The position numbers and the translations under genes are program-made. Below are positions 12,430-23,504 of a stretch of DNA of 64,000 bases, piece after piece. The notes beneath the pieces were generated by a model that was not told the DNA's origin, searched no databases, and saw only the letters and a list, made by a program, of their open reading frames with translations. The DNA comes from Magicicada septendecula (Eukaryota > Arthropoda > Insecta > Hemiptera > Cicadidae). The stretch is from NCBI GenBank assembly GCA_034769895.1, contig CM068367.1:111460654-111524653 (forward strand), in the 5' to 3' direction. Each line of letters starts with the position of its first letter. Position 1 is the stretch's first letter.

Positions 12430-12553
12430 TTTAATTAATTAATAAATTTACAATAAAAAAATTTTTTTTTTAAATCCAAAAAATATTCAGAGTCGGACGT
12501 GAACCTGACTTTACAGCGTTGTAATCGAGCGTCTTAACCACTGGGCTATGGCA
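12430..12553 (-). mobile_element. tRNA-derived SINE (head region)
   Basis: On the minus strand from ~12553 the sequence reads as a tRNA-like head. It has a perfect pol III A box TAGCCCAGTGG followed by TTAAGACGC, and a B box GGTTCACGTCC about 30 nt further on, one or two changes from the GGTTCGANTCC consensus. A poly-A-rich tail follows (poly-T on the plus strand, 12455-12475). It lies inside the nested TIR element. The head does not fold as a clean tRNA, so a SINE is preferred over a tRNA gene. Confidence 0.6.
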
Positions 12554-12934
12554 GCTATGCTCATTTCAGTTACAGTGGTACAACATATGCAGTTTCCGCT
12601 CCGAAATCTAACTGTTTTTATACTTGAGGTTACGAATGTCCTTAAACTCGAATCGAGTAAATATTTTTGTCTATATTTCAGGCTCATAGTGTCTAATTGT
12701 TTTTATGTTTATTTTGTATGTCACATTGTATTAGAGTCTGTAAACTAAATTTATCACAATATTCTTAATTTATAATAGCACAATACATCAAGAAAAGAAT
12801 ATTACGACCAATATTGTAGAACAATCCTATATTTATGATTAAAATGTTTCAATTGATAAAAAAATGTTTGATAAAAAATTTTGTTTGCTTTCTTGTTTCA
12901 CTTGAAATAAGAGGGATTTCTCGCGCCACTTAAA

Positions 12935-13002
12935 ACAATGGGGGGGAGGGGCTGGAAGGTAGTCAGCCCTCCCCCCTTCCAAAAGTGCTGGATCTGCCCT
13001 TG
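12935..13002. repeat. Possible hAT-MITE end
   Basis: An inverted G/C-run pair (GGGGGGAGGGGCTGGAAGG / CCCTCCCCCCTTCCAAAAG) leading to AGTGCTGGATCTGCCCTTG; read on the other strand, CAAGGGCAGATCCAGCAC looks like a hAT-type terminus. No partner end was found. Confidence 0.3.
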
Positions 13003-14466
13003 AACTGAAGATTTATTTTTTGAATTTTTCGGATCCTGAATGGCTTTCGCGCCACAAGAACAACAGCTGTCCGCCATATTATTTTATACTTGACAGTTTA
13101 TCGTGGTCTTTATCACAAAGTATTGTATTGAATACTTCGGTAAAGTGTTACGTTTTCAACATGAAATAAAACTTTAGAATCTCTACTTTGTATATATAAG
13201 TTTTTTTTTCCATTTTCCGATTTATAGGCAACAAAATTACGCATTTACGGTGATATTGACGCAGCCTCTCATAAGACTATGTTAAACGAACATTCGCCCA
13301 AGCCACCTTAATATTCGCGAAATTATTGAGTTTTATGTTACATTACAAAATCAAGACAAAACAGCGCAAAATTTCTCGACCCTTGCTGGACTAATCCGAA
13401 AATCCCGGACATTAATGAATCCCGGACCGGCTACAACATATGTGAGACTCATCAAAATCGATTATTCCCAAGTTTGGTAGTCCCCTTATCAGAATTTGTA
13501 AACTGAAAAGTGGAGTTTCACGACATTTCATAAGCACTTACACAAAATCATGAAACATTATTTACATTATTTGTTGTGATTTTACCTCAGGGAGGATGTA
13601 GACTTCGGCTCTCCAGAGTTTGTCAGTGATTCTTTATTTATCTTCGTGACTCCTTTTCACGATGCGGGTGCACGCCGCGAAAATGTATTATAAAAAAAAG
13701 GAATCAGCTTACTTACAAATTTACAATTTCAGAACCACGGTCGTATATACAGGTCTGGACTGGAAACTATGGTAGTGGGGGATGTCTCCCTTATGAAGGC
13801 AAAAATTGTTTTACTTATTGCCCGCTCGACGGCGCCTCGATACAAAAGGCGTTTGTACTGCGCATGCACTAAATCGTTTAGTCTAAACGAGCGTAATTTC
13901 GCGCCAACTTTAAAATAAAAGGCTAATAATAAAATATAATGAGATGTAAATGAAATGTTAATATTTTCGCATTGATGTTACTACTCTAGCTTAAGACATT
14001 TATATGCGTCATAAAAATTAAAGTAGTTATATTAAAATGTTAATATAATAATTTTATTTATTAGTTGCAATATATGCGTGAATAATAAATATTTAGTAAT
14101 ATTTACATTGTTTTACTAGACTGTAAGGAGAGTGAGCAGATTTATGGTAGCTCGGGAAATTAACCTCTATCATTAGTATTATTATTATTATTTTTACTTC
14201 CGCCGAGGAGATTATGTTTTCGACACACTGACGTACAGATTGTATACAAATTTCACAGACTGCTTACAAAGTTTACCCTGCATTCATTTATGTGGGGAGG
14301 GGAATTTTTTCCTTCGATTTCATGACTTTTGGCGGAGGTCTACACTCTCTGAGTGTTCTTGTTATTATTGCATATATCTGTATGAAAATATTTGGGGGCC
14401 CCCTTCCCTTGAGGCCCTAAGCACGTGCTTATTTTGCTTAATGGTTAATCCACCACTGTGTACTAC

Positions 14467-14602
14467 CCATATTCAGGTCCCGATGGCGGCAACAAATTTT
14501 TTCAAAGTGTAGATACAAGTGTTTGAAAACTGTTACTGAACAAACCCCGCAAAAACGTTCACCTTTCATTAATCTACAGTCACTACTAAACAACAACAAA
14601 TG
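14467..14602. other. Short spacer, nothing recognised
   Basis: Between the hAT target duplication and the mariner terminus. No feature seen. Confidence 0.5.
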
Positions 14603-15125
14603 TACGAGGGCCAGTTGAAGAGTTCGCGAAGCGACATCTGCAGCTTAGCGGTAAAACTAAAATTTTTCGTGTGTTGTAAGATTCATATTTCTTGTAAACA
14701 CCGGTCAATTTCCAAATCTACCTGCCAATTTATTCATTGTTTACCAGCTGTTTGAAATTTGCGTGTCACGCGTGTTTTCAAATGTGGACAACACATCGTG
14801 CTGTGATTGAATCGTTCATTGAAAAAAATGGCAAATATAGGATATGCTATGCCTTCAAAAACAACGATTTGTAAGTGGGTTCTCGAATATAAACGTGGTC
14901 GTACGGGCATTGATGATGAACCCTGTAGGGAGGGATCGCCCAGAAAGGTGTAATCATTCCAGACACAACTTAAAAATTTCATACACCATATTGGAAGACC
15001 GGCGATTGAGAATAGATGACATTCCTGAGATCACAGGCATCTTGCATGAGTGTGTGTATAGTTTAACTGAAGAACTTGCAAAAAGTTTGTGCAAGCTGGG
15101 TGCCGCATTTGAGTTGACCGCTTTT
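14603..15125 (+). mobile_element. Mariner-type (Tc1/mariner, HTH_48) transposon 5' fragment
   Basis: Begins TACGAGGGCCAGTTGAAGAG at 14603, a typical mariner terminal repeat next to a TA. Downstream, frames in turn read as the N-terminal DNA-binding part of a mariner transposase: THRAVIESFIEKNG, then TTICKWVLEYKRGRTGIDDEP (helix-turn-helix followed by the GR..iDD.P.. linker), then ILEDRRLRIDDIPEITGI and VYSLTEELAKSLC. At least three frame changes and no catalytic DDD part. The copy stops where the satellite module begins (15126), so the rest has been lost or displaced. A related but distinct fragment lies at 19583-19830. Confidence 0.8.
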
Positions 15126-15241
15126 ACTTCCATATTCCTTAAGGAATGGAAGTATGGTGATGGCAAAAAAAATCGTGTTCGAGATTATTGCAGATTCTGA
15201 TTGTACTACACTCAAAACATGAAAAAAAGTCGTTTTCCGAA

Positions 15242-15327
<86 letters not shown>

Positions 15328-15333
15328 TTTTTT
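15126..15333 (+). repeat. Near-palindromic head module plus (TG)n
   Basis: ACTTCCATATTCCTTAAGGA.. starts a near-palindrome (arms ACTTCCAT..TCCTTAAGGA..ATGGAAGT) followed by ~85 bp of shared sequence and (TG)n at 15243-15323. The same module recurs at 20457-20690 and 20837-21005, each time immediately before the ~157-bp satellite. It is probably the fixed head of the repeat unit. Confidence 0.85.
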
Positions 15334-16300
15334 TCTATGGCAAACGATAACTGCCGCAAATTCAAACAGAATCAAATAATTTTTTGCATGCAGCCCTGAT
15401 TTGGAGAGTACTCGCGATCTATTGTTTTTGGTGAAGATCGGTTGAGGGAAGGGGGTAGTTTACCTGCAACGGTTTTTTTTTATCAAGGGTAATTTTGTTT
15501 GTTTGGCAAACGATAACAGCCGCAAATTCAAACAGAATCAAATAATGTTTCGCATACAGCCCTGAATTGTAGGGTTCTCAAGATCTGTTGATTTTGGTAA
15601 AGATCGGTTAAGGGAAAGGGGTAGTTTACCTGTAACGTTTTATGTTTTAACAAGGGTATTTCCTATGGCAAACGATAACAGCCGCAAATTCAAACAGAAT
15701 CAAAAGATTATTTGCATACAGCCCTAAATTGTAGAGTTCTCAAGACCTATTGTTTTTGGTGAAGATCGGTTAAGGGAAAGGGGTAGTTTACCTACAACGT
15801 TTTTTTAACAAGGGTATTTTCTATGGCAAACGATAACAGCCGCAAATTCAAACAGAATCAAACAATTTTCTGCATACAGCCCTGACTTGTAGAGTACTCA
15901 AGACCTATTGTTTTTGGTGAAGATCGGTTAAGGGGAAGGGGTAGTTTACCTGCAACGTTTTTTATCAAGCGTATTTTCTATGGCAAACGATAACTGCCAC
16001 AAATTCAAACAGAATCAAATAATTTTCTGCATACAGCCCTGATTTGTAGAGTACTCAAGACCTATTGTTTTTGGTGAAGATCGGTTGAGGGGAAGGGGTA
16101 GTTTACCTGCAACGTTTTTTATCAAGCGTATTTTCTATGGCAAACGATAACTGCCGCAAATTCAAACTGAATCAAATAATTTTTTGCATACGTCAGTGAA
16201 TTGTAGAGGACTCAAGGCCTTTAGATTTTGGTGAAGATCGGTTGAGGGGAAGGGGTAGTTTACCTGCAACCTTTTACGTTTTAACAAGAGTAAAGTACTT
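15334..16300 (+). repeat. ~157-bp satellite array 1
   Basis: Tandem units begin with TATGGCAAACGATAACNGCC and contain AAATTCAAACAGAATCAAAT, GAAGATCGGTT and GGGGTAGTTTACCTGCAAC. The GGCAAACG landmark lies at 15339, 15505, 15667, 15825, 15982 and 16139, giving spacings of 166, 162, 158, 157 and 157. Short readings such as MANDNSRKFKQNQ occur in each unit, but the period is not a multiple of three and each ends quickly, so I read the array as non-coding. Confidence 0.95.
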
Positions 16301-17439
16301 GAAAATTCATTTAAACTTTTTCAAACAATGGTAATTGTTGAAAATAAAATAAAATTGTTGCCAGGCAATCTGAAAATTTCAGATTTTGTACCACAAAATC
16401 TGAAAAGATTATACGATAGTTTATGAAATGGTTAATAATACGTCAGTGGAAGGTGTAATGAGAAATTAGCAGAAATGGAAACCTGGGGAATGTTAACTGT
16501 TCTGTAGGTACAATTTTGTCAGAATGTTTGGAAATGATCATCAACATTGAAGAAAAAGTAAGCATATTAAGAAACATATGTAAGTACTTATTATAAAAAA
16601 ATAATGTTTGTTTTTTGATAAAGTCATTTTGATTATAAAATATAAATATTTACAACAAGAAAAGAATTTTCAGTTTTCAAAATTTAAATATATTTTTATA
16701 AAACAATGGGTTCTTCATTGAGGTGGGGACCATGTCACTCACTCCATCTCAAGCCTCCTCTCCCATTTTGCAGAAAAAGAGGACCCTATCAAGGCTGATA
16801 CTTTGACGGCAGTGACGGGGCTTTCCACCAAATTCAGCAGAGTGACAGGTAGGCCCAACTCTGATTGGCTCCTCAGATTTCCCCAGCGTTAGTAGGTTCT
16901 ATGAAAATATTTTATTTCAAAAATGATTTTAAATATAAATCTTAGATATGTTTTATAAATCTCATGTTTTATGTTTTAACATGGGTAATTTTTTATATGA
17001 CGAACCATAACTGCCGTAAATTCAAACAGAATCAAATACGTTTTTACATATGTGCCTGAGCTATAGAGAACTCAACGTCTGTTGATTTTGGTGAAGATCG
17101 GTTACGGGGAAAGGGCAGTTTACCTGAAACATTTTTTGTTGTAACATGAGTAAAGTACTTAATTTTGATAAAGTATCCTGATAAGATCTTAGTAATCCAC
17201 TGTAGAAACGTAGATGAAATATCTATAAATGAAGAGGCTAGTTGAACGGGCTGGGGGTAATTTTCTATAAATCAAAATTATAGTTGAAGGGGGAGGGGAT
17301 AATTTTTTTTATATGTGTACTACGTTATTGGCAACAAAGAAGTATTTTTTTGTTAAAATTCCTTCCCTGGCTGTTTGGCTGAAAATGATTTTAAATATAA
17401 ATCTTAGAATATGGAAGTCATGTATGGTTCTCCATACCG
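16301..17439 (+). repeat. Array flank and diverged satellite unit
   Basis: Starts with the closing module AAAGTACTTGAAAATTCATT..TTGTTGCCAGGCAA, which also closes the arrays at 17750-17830, 21805-21890 and 24480-24570. One strongly diverged monomer lies at about 16975-17150. The stretch 16740-16890 is more GC-rich and unrecognised. 17371-17450 holds the TATGGTTCTCCATA hairpin module. Confidence 0.7.
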
Positions 17440-17760
17440 ATATTTTCTATGGCAAACGATAACAGCCGCAAATTCAAACAGAATGTTTTGCATACAGCCC
17501 TAATTTGTAGAGTACTCAAGACCTATTGTTTTTGGTGAAGATCGGTTAAGGGGAAGGGGTAGTTTACCAGCAACGTTTTTTTATCAAGCGTATTTTCTAT
17601 GGCAAACGATAACAGCCGCAAATTCAAACAGAATCAAATAATTTTTTGCATACGTCCCTGAATTGTAGAGGTCTCAAGGACTTTCGATTTTGGTGAAGAT
17701 CGGTTAAGGGGAAGGGGTAGTTTACCTGCAACCTTTTAACAAGAGTAAAGTACTTGAAAA
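17440..17760 (+). repeat. ~157-bp satellite array 2 (two units)
   Basis: GGCAAACG landmarks at 17451 and 17601. The first unit has a short deletion after ACAGAAT. It follows directly on the CCATACCGATATTTT hairpin module. Confidence 0.9.
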
Positions 17761-18060
17761 TTCATTTAAACTTTTTGAAACAATAGTAATTGTTAAAAAT
17801 AAAATAATTTTGTTGCCAGGCAATAAAATTATAATTTTTTCATTTTAATGTAAATCTGTACATAGTATAAAGTAAAGTCGGTCCGTTCTCTCTCTGTGTT
17901 TGAAATCGCCAATCTCAGGAAGTACTGAACGGATTTTATTCAAGTTTTCGCCAATAGATAGAGTGTCTATCGAGGAACATTTATGTGTATAATTAATACA
18001 TATATGTTGTACATTAGCTTAGCTATCACGGTTTATGTCAAGTAAGTGGTATAGTTTACA

Positions 18061-18644
18061 TCTTATATATAAAATGAATGTTTCTTTGTTTGTCCCGTAT
18101 GCGTTCCTATACCATTCATCCGATTGCGATGAAACTTCGGTGAGTTGTTGTGCGCATGTCCGCGAAGGTTTCTTCCACATCTCCTCCTAAACCACTGTAC
18201 CGATTTCAACCAAACTTGGCACAAATATTTTACGCAACGGGAGAACCAACATAGGATAGGTGTTTTTTCGATGGGGTCCTTTTGGGGGTTCTTTGGGGTC
18301 TTCCACATCGCCTCCTAAACCACTGGACCGGTTTCAACCAAACTTGGCACAAATATTTTACGCAAAGGGAGAACCAACATAGGACAGGTGTTTTTTCGAT
18401 ACGATCCTCTGGGGGGTCCTTTGCGGTCTTAAAAGTCTATTAGATCTGGTTACTATGGCAACCCAATAGAATAGATTCTGTTCTAAATATATTATCGCAT
18501 TAAATTGAAGACCACGCGAACGAAGTTGTGGGCAACAGCTATTTATTTTTAAGAAACCTACTTTAATTAAACTTTATTAATTAAACTAACATTTTCATTA
18601 CGTACAACGTGAAACTCCGTAGCGAAGCACGGGTATTCTGCTAG
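18061..18644 (+). mobile_element. Non-autonomous Helitron, copy A
   Basis: Starts TCTTATATATAAAATGAATG at 18061 and ends ...CCGTAGCGAAGCACGGGTATTCTGCTAG at 18644: TC start, a GC-rich hairpin (CCGT-AGC-GAA-GC-ACGG) about 10 nt before the end, and a CTAG terminus followed by T. These are the standard Helitron marks, and there are no inverted ends. No Rep/helicase coding. Inside, a 128-bp tandem duplication starts at CTTCCACATC (18172 and 18300). Confidence 0.88.
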
Positions 18645-18749
18645 TCATGTATAAGAGAAAATATATCGTTCGTGGCAGGCAAGCATATCTCAGTTATGTA
18701 CTGTTTACGTTTCCATTTTATTATTATCACTACCGCAATAAAAAGGCAG

Positions 18750-18771
18750 GGAAGACACACACACACACACA
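18750..18771. repeat. Short (AC)n tract
   Basis: ACACACACACACACAC after GCAGGGAAG; the counterpart in copy B is at 22680-22696. 18772-19240 between this and the hammerhead relic shows no recognisable gene; the open frames on both strands here are mutual shadows of a repeat. Confidence 0.8.
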
Positions 18772-19370
18772 CAATTCGCGTTATTTATGGCCTCATTCAT
18801 GTTTATTTTCTTACATTTGCACGCGTTTTAAATGGAAAGTGCCGAACCCATACCAACATAACGCATGCAAGCCGAAAAAGTGTCCAGCGTGGATAGCGAT
18901 TTGCTTCCTGTGGATCGCTGGGCAGTGTAACTGCACGTGTTTACAGAGGAACGATTCATAGACAGACTTTTCGTCTTTAGGGAATGAACCCTCTGCAAGA
19001 TGCTGAGGGTCCATGAGTGACTTCGGAGCGCTCCTTGTTTTCCGCGTGTTTGTTCTGTGAAACGTACACTGTCGATTCGCAGATTTATTCTAAGCAACGC
19101 TCAATAGGAAATGTTGAAAATTTTTGTCCACGGTGAACCCTCATACACACTAAACCTGCTCTGATATTTTAATTACGGACATCATAATATTAAAACTTTG
19201 GAAACTTGAGCACTACTTAATGGAGATCAATCATTAACTTATACAAGCCATTAATTTTATGCATATGTTTTATATATATGTGTACAACGTTATCGGCAAC
19301 AAAGAAGTAGTTTTTGTTAAAATTCCTTCCCAGGATATTTGGCCGTAGTCCAATGTTTTCTACAAAACCA

Positions 19371-19405
19371 GACGTTTCGGCAATCCCATTGACTTCCATC
19401 ATCAG
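19371..19405 (-). ncRNA. Hammerhead-ribozyme-like core, decayed (Penelope-type)
   Basis: Read on the minus strand: CTGATGA, TGG..GCC around a long middle, then GAAACGTC. The conserved CUGANGA and GAAAC blocks are present in the right order and spacing, but stem II is only two or three base pairs, so activity is doubtful. Identical position in copy B (23294-23328). Confidence 0.5.
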
Positions 19406-19582
19406 TGAAAATCGAGTGCGATAACGTGAGGTGGTATATGTTAGTGACCACAGTACTGTGGTTAAGGCTGAAGTAGTAAGTAGAAAGAAGTAGTTTCTAT
19501 GGTAACATTTCATTTCGAAAATGATTTTAAAAATAAATCTTAGAATATGGAAGTCATGTATGGTTCTCCATACCGATATTTT

Positions 19583-19830
19583 AGTGTGTCCGCGCGGGGA
19601 TCACCTTCACAGTTCGTACGTCCACGTTTAAACTCCAGTGCTCACTTACAAACGATAGTTCTTAAAGGTGCAGCATCTCCTGCCGCATTTAACATTTCCT
19701 TGTGGACTTCCATTGGCGTTAGACGATTTTTAACAAAGAATTCGTGTTTTTGTCCATTTTTCAAAGCACGCCTGACACGTAAATTTCAAACAGCTGGTAA
19801 GTCCCTCGTATTATCCTGCAATTGAAGGTA
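19583..19830 (-). pseudogene. Mariner-type transposase N-terminal fragment
   Basis: On the minus strand the reading is KNRLTPMEVHKEMLNAAGDA, then PLRTIVCK, an in-frame TGA, and ALEFKRGRTNCEGDPRA. This matches the helix-turn-helix plus linker of mariner transposases, where the usual pattern is ltp.EIh.dM...G..aP...TV..W..eFKRGRts.eDdPR. The stop replaces the expected Trp. No catalytic domain follows: the fragment ends at the hairpin module of block A. Distinct in sequence from the fragment at 14603-15125. Confidence 0.75.
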
Positions 19831-19899
19831 GTCAATCAACCTAATTAACCCAGTCAATCACAGTAAAAATTGAAGATGAAAAAAAAGAAAAATCAAAAC

Positions 19900-20260
19900 A
19901 TATAGGTTGGCTAACATGTATAGGTCAGGCAAAGCACATGTAGCCGATCAGGTTACACACACTCCCAATTAAAACTTCCCTACGTTTGGCTGTAAGCGTA
20001 CAGTACAGTGCGGTTTGGACAGAGTGCAATCGACAAACTGCATAACTCTAATAATGCATTTGTGCAATCTGCAGCGAGATGTGTGGTTATGTATTTTTAT
20101 CTCTTACACGCTCTCTCTCTCCGGACATTATTACACCACACATGGTTTATCCCAAGGGTACAAATGTTACATTCAGTATAACTACGCTGGCTATCCTTGT
20201 TAATGAAACGTACAAACTTTTTTTATTTGTTCAGTTTGGTAGTAATGATACGGTATGTAT
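19900..20260 (+). repeat. Dispersed repeat family C, partial copy
   Basis: Similar to 49680-50035 in the same orientation: GTAGCCGATCAGGTTACACA, GCTGTAAGCGTACAGTA, TCGACAAACTGC, TCCCAAGGGT and ACTACNNGGCTNTCCTTGT are shared. Diverged by perhaps 10-15% by eye. Family not recognised. 20261-20456 beyond it is unassigned AT-rich sequence. Confidence 0.8.
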
Positions 20261-20456
20261 TGTCAACCATACCCAACCAGCACATTATGTTTTTTTGAAA
20301 ATACAATCTGTCAATGTAATAAATTAATAGAGATTAAATTCGGTGCTGTAATTAATACTGGACAAATATCAACGTCTACTGTTCATTATTCTGCAGATTA
20401 CAGTACAATGTCCGTAATAGATTATTGTTTTCTGAAATACTGAAATTAAACATTTT

Positions 20457-20690
<234 letters not shown>

Positions 20691-21810
20691 TCTATGGCAA
20701 ACGATAACTGCCGCAAATTCAAACAGAATCAAATAATTTTTTGCATACAGCCCTGATTTGTAGAGTACTCACGACCTATTGTTTTTGGTGAAGATCGGTT
20801 GAGGGAAAGGGGTAGTTTACCTGCAACGGTTTTTTTACTTCCATATTCCTTAAGGAATGGAAGTATGGTGATGGCAAAAAAAATCGTGTTCGAGATTATT
20901 GCAGATTCTGATTCTACTGCACTCAAAACATGAAAAAAAGTCGTTTTCCGAAAAGTGTCTGTGTGTGTGTCTATCTGTGTGTCTGTGTGTCTGTCTGTAG
21001 ATTTTTTTCATGGCAAACGATAACTGCCGCAAATTCAAACAGAATCAAATAATTTTTTGCATACAGCCCTGATTTGTAGAGTACTCGAGACCTATTGTTT
21101 TTGGTGAGGATCGGTTGAGGGAAAGGGGTAGTTTACCTGCAACGGTTTTTTTTTATCAAGGGAAATTTTTTTTTTTGGCAAACGATAACAGCCGCAAATT
21201 CAAAAAGAATCAAATAATGTTTCGTATACAGCCCTGAATTGTAGAGTTCTCACGACCTATTGTTTTTGGTGAAGATCGGTTAAGGGAAAGGGGTAGTTTA
21301 CCTGTAACGTTTTATGTTTTAACAAGGGTATTTCTTATGGCAAACGATAACAGCCGCAAATTCAAACAGAATCAAATGATTATTTGCATACAGCCCTAAA
21401 TTGTAGAGTTCTCAAGACCTATTGTTTTTGGTGAAGATCGGTTAAGGGAAAGGGGTAGTTTGCCTGCAACTTTTTTTAACAAGGGTATTTTCTATGGCAA
21501 ACGATAACAGCCGCAAATTCAATCAGAATCAAATAATGTTTTGCATACGGCCGTGATTTGTAGAGTACTTAAGACCTATTGTTTTTGGTGAAGATCGGTT
21601 AAGGGGAAGGGGTAGTTTACCTGCAACGTTTTTTTATCAAGCGTATTTTCTATGGCAAACGATAACAGCCGCAAATTCAAACAGAATCAAATAATTTTTT
21701 GCATACGTCCCTGAATTGTAGAGGTCTCAAGGACTTTCGATTTTGGTGAAGATCGGTTAAGGGGAAGGGGTAGTTTACCTGCAACCTTTTACGTTTTAAC
21801 AAGAGTAAAG
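20691..21810 (+). repeat. ~157-bp satellite array 3, interrupted by a third head module
   Basis: Landmark GGCAAACG at 20696, then after a third head module (20837-21005, with an imperfect TG/TC tract) at 21012, 21177, 21339, 21496 and 21654. The sequence of types matches array 1, so the array was duplicated as a higher-order unit. Confidence 0.94.
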
Positions 21811-22120
21811 TACTTGAAAATTCATTTAAACTTTTTGAAACAATGGTAATTGTTAAAAATAAAATAATTTTGTTGCCAGGCAATAAAATTATAATTTTTT
21901 CATTTTAATGTAAATCTGTACATAGTATAAAGTAACGTCGGTCCGTTTTCTCTCTGTGTTTGAAATCGCTAATCTCAGGAAGTACTGAACGGATTTTATT
22001 CAAGTTTTCGCCAATAGATAGAGTGTCTATCGAGGAACATTTATGTGTATAATTAATACATATATGTTGTACATTAGCTTAGCTATCACGGTTTATGTCA
22101 AGTAAGTGGTATAGTTTACA

Positions 22121-22569
22121 TCTTATATATAAAATGAATGTTTCTTTGTTTGTCCCGTATGCGTTCCTATACCATTCATCCGATTGCGATGAAACTTCGG
22201 TGAGTTGTTGTGCGCATGTCCGCGAAGGTTTCTTCCACATCTCCTCCTAAACCACTGTATCGATTTCATCCAAACTTGGCACAAATATTTTACGCAACGG
22301 GAGAACCAACATAGGATAGGTGTTTTTTCGATGGGGTCCTTTTGGGGGTTCTTTGGGGTCTTCCACATCGCCTCCTAAACCACTGGACCGATTTCAACCA
22401 AACTTGGCACAAATATTTTACGCAAAGGGAGAACCAACATAGGACAAGTGTTTTTTTCGATACGATCCTTTGGGGTCTTCCACGTCTCCACCTAAACTTT
22501 ATTAATTAAACTAACATTTTCATTACGTACAACGTGAAACTCCGTAGCGAAGCACGGGTATTCTGCTAG
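22121..22569 (+). mobile_element. Non-autonomous Helitron, copy B
   Basis: Same TC start and hairpin-CTAG end as copy A, with about 135 bp deleted between the second internal repeat and the 3' hairpin. It came with the block duplication rather than from a separate insertion. Confidence 0.88.
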
Positions 22570-23293
22570 TCATGTATAAGAGAAAATATATCGTGCGTGG
22601 CAGGCAAGCATATCTCAGTTATGTACTGTTTACGTTTCCATTTTATTATTATCACTACCGCAATAAAAAGGCAGGGAAGACACACACACACACACAATTC
22701 GCGTTATTTCTGGCCTCATTCATGTTTATTTTCTTACATTTGCACGGTTTTTAAATGGAAAGTGCCGAACCCATACCAACATAACGCATGCAAGCCGAAA
22801 AAGTGTCCAGCGTGGATAGCGATTTGATTCCTGTGGATCGCTGGGCAGTGTAACTGCACGTGTTTACAGAGGAACGATTCATAGACAGACTTTTCGTCTT
22901 TAGGGAATGAACCCTCTGCAAGATGCTGAGGGTCCATGAGTGACTTCGGAGCGCTCCTTCTTTTCCGCGTGTTTGTTCTGTGAAACGTACACTGTAGATT
23001 CGCAGATTTATTCTAAGCAACGCTCAATAGGAAATGTTGAAAATTGTTGTCCACGGTGAACCCTCATACACACTAAACCTGCTCTGATGTTTTAATTACG
23101 GACATCATAATATTAAAACTTTGGAAACTTGAGCACTACTTAATGGAGATCAATCATTAACTTATACAAGCCATTAATTTTATGCATATTTTTTATATAT
23201 ATGTGTACACTGTTATCGGCAACAAAGAAGTAGTTTTTGTTAAAATTCCTTCCCGGGATATTTGGCCGTAGTCCAATGTTTTCTACAAAACCA

Positions 23294-23328
23294 GACGTTT
23301 CGGCAATGCCATTGACTTCCATCATCAG
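23294..23328 (-). ncRNA. Hammerhead-ribozyme-like core, decayed (copy B)
   Basis: CTGATGA ... GCC-GAAACGTC on the minus strand, one base different from copy A in the middle. Weak stem II as there. Confidence 0.5.
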
Positions 23329-23504
23329 TGAAAATCGAGTGCGATAACGTGAGGTGGTATATGTTAGTGACCACAGTACTGTGGTTAAGGCTGAAGTAGA
23401 AAGTAGAAAGAAGTAGTTTCTATGGTAATATTCCATTTCGAAAATGATTTTAAAAATAAATCTTAGAATATGGAAGTCATGTATGGTTCTCCATACCGAT
23501 ATTT

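Larger units (their letters stand above)
12398..13487. mobile_element. Nested TIR DNA transposon/MITE inside the hAT
   Basis: Inverted ends of about 34 bp: 12398-12432 begins AAGGGGACTAACAAACTTGG and 13453-13487 is its complement with three or four changes. No transposase is present within the 1.09 kb. No convincing target duplication was found (flanks CTCAC and ATCAG), so the exact ends and superfamily stay open. It sits between the hAT promoter end and its coding exon. Confidence 0.7.
9340..14458 (-). mobile_element. hAT transposon, full-length (5.1 kb), with intact target duplication
   Basis: Starts CAGGGCCGGATTAAGACC at 9340 and ends GGTTAATCCACCACTG at 14458, hAT-type inverted ends. The 8-bp duplication TGTACTAC is exact on both sides (9332-9339, 14459-14466). 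Subterminal AGGCCCTAAGCAC / GGGGCCCCC motifs occur at both ends in inverted order. The transposase lies on the minus strand (9533-12219), with an apparent untranslated leader and a splice acceptor just before the start codon. A separate TIR element (12398-13487) has inserted in the leader/intron region, and a SINE sits inside that. A (GT)-rich patch follows the left end at 9395-9450. Confidence 0.95.
17590..19582 (+). repeat. Duplicated block, copy A
   Basis: Nearly identical to 21640-23504 (copy B) apart from scattered substitutions and ~135 bp missing from the Helitron in copy B. Order in both: last satellite unit, TTGCCAGGCAAT module, a CGGATTTTATTCAAGTTTTC stretch, Helitron, ~600-bp region with (AC)n, Penelope-like hammerhead relic, and TATGGTTCTCCATA hairpin. 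Offset is about 4.06 kb at the Helitron start. Because the Helitron flanks match too, the copies arose by duplication of the block, not by two Helitron insertions. Confidence 0.92.
21640..23504 (+). repeat. Duplicated block, copy B
   Basis: Counterpart of 17590-19582. Ends on the same TATGGTTCTCCATACCGATA module, after which another satellite array follows where copy A has the mariner fragment. Confidence 0.92.
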
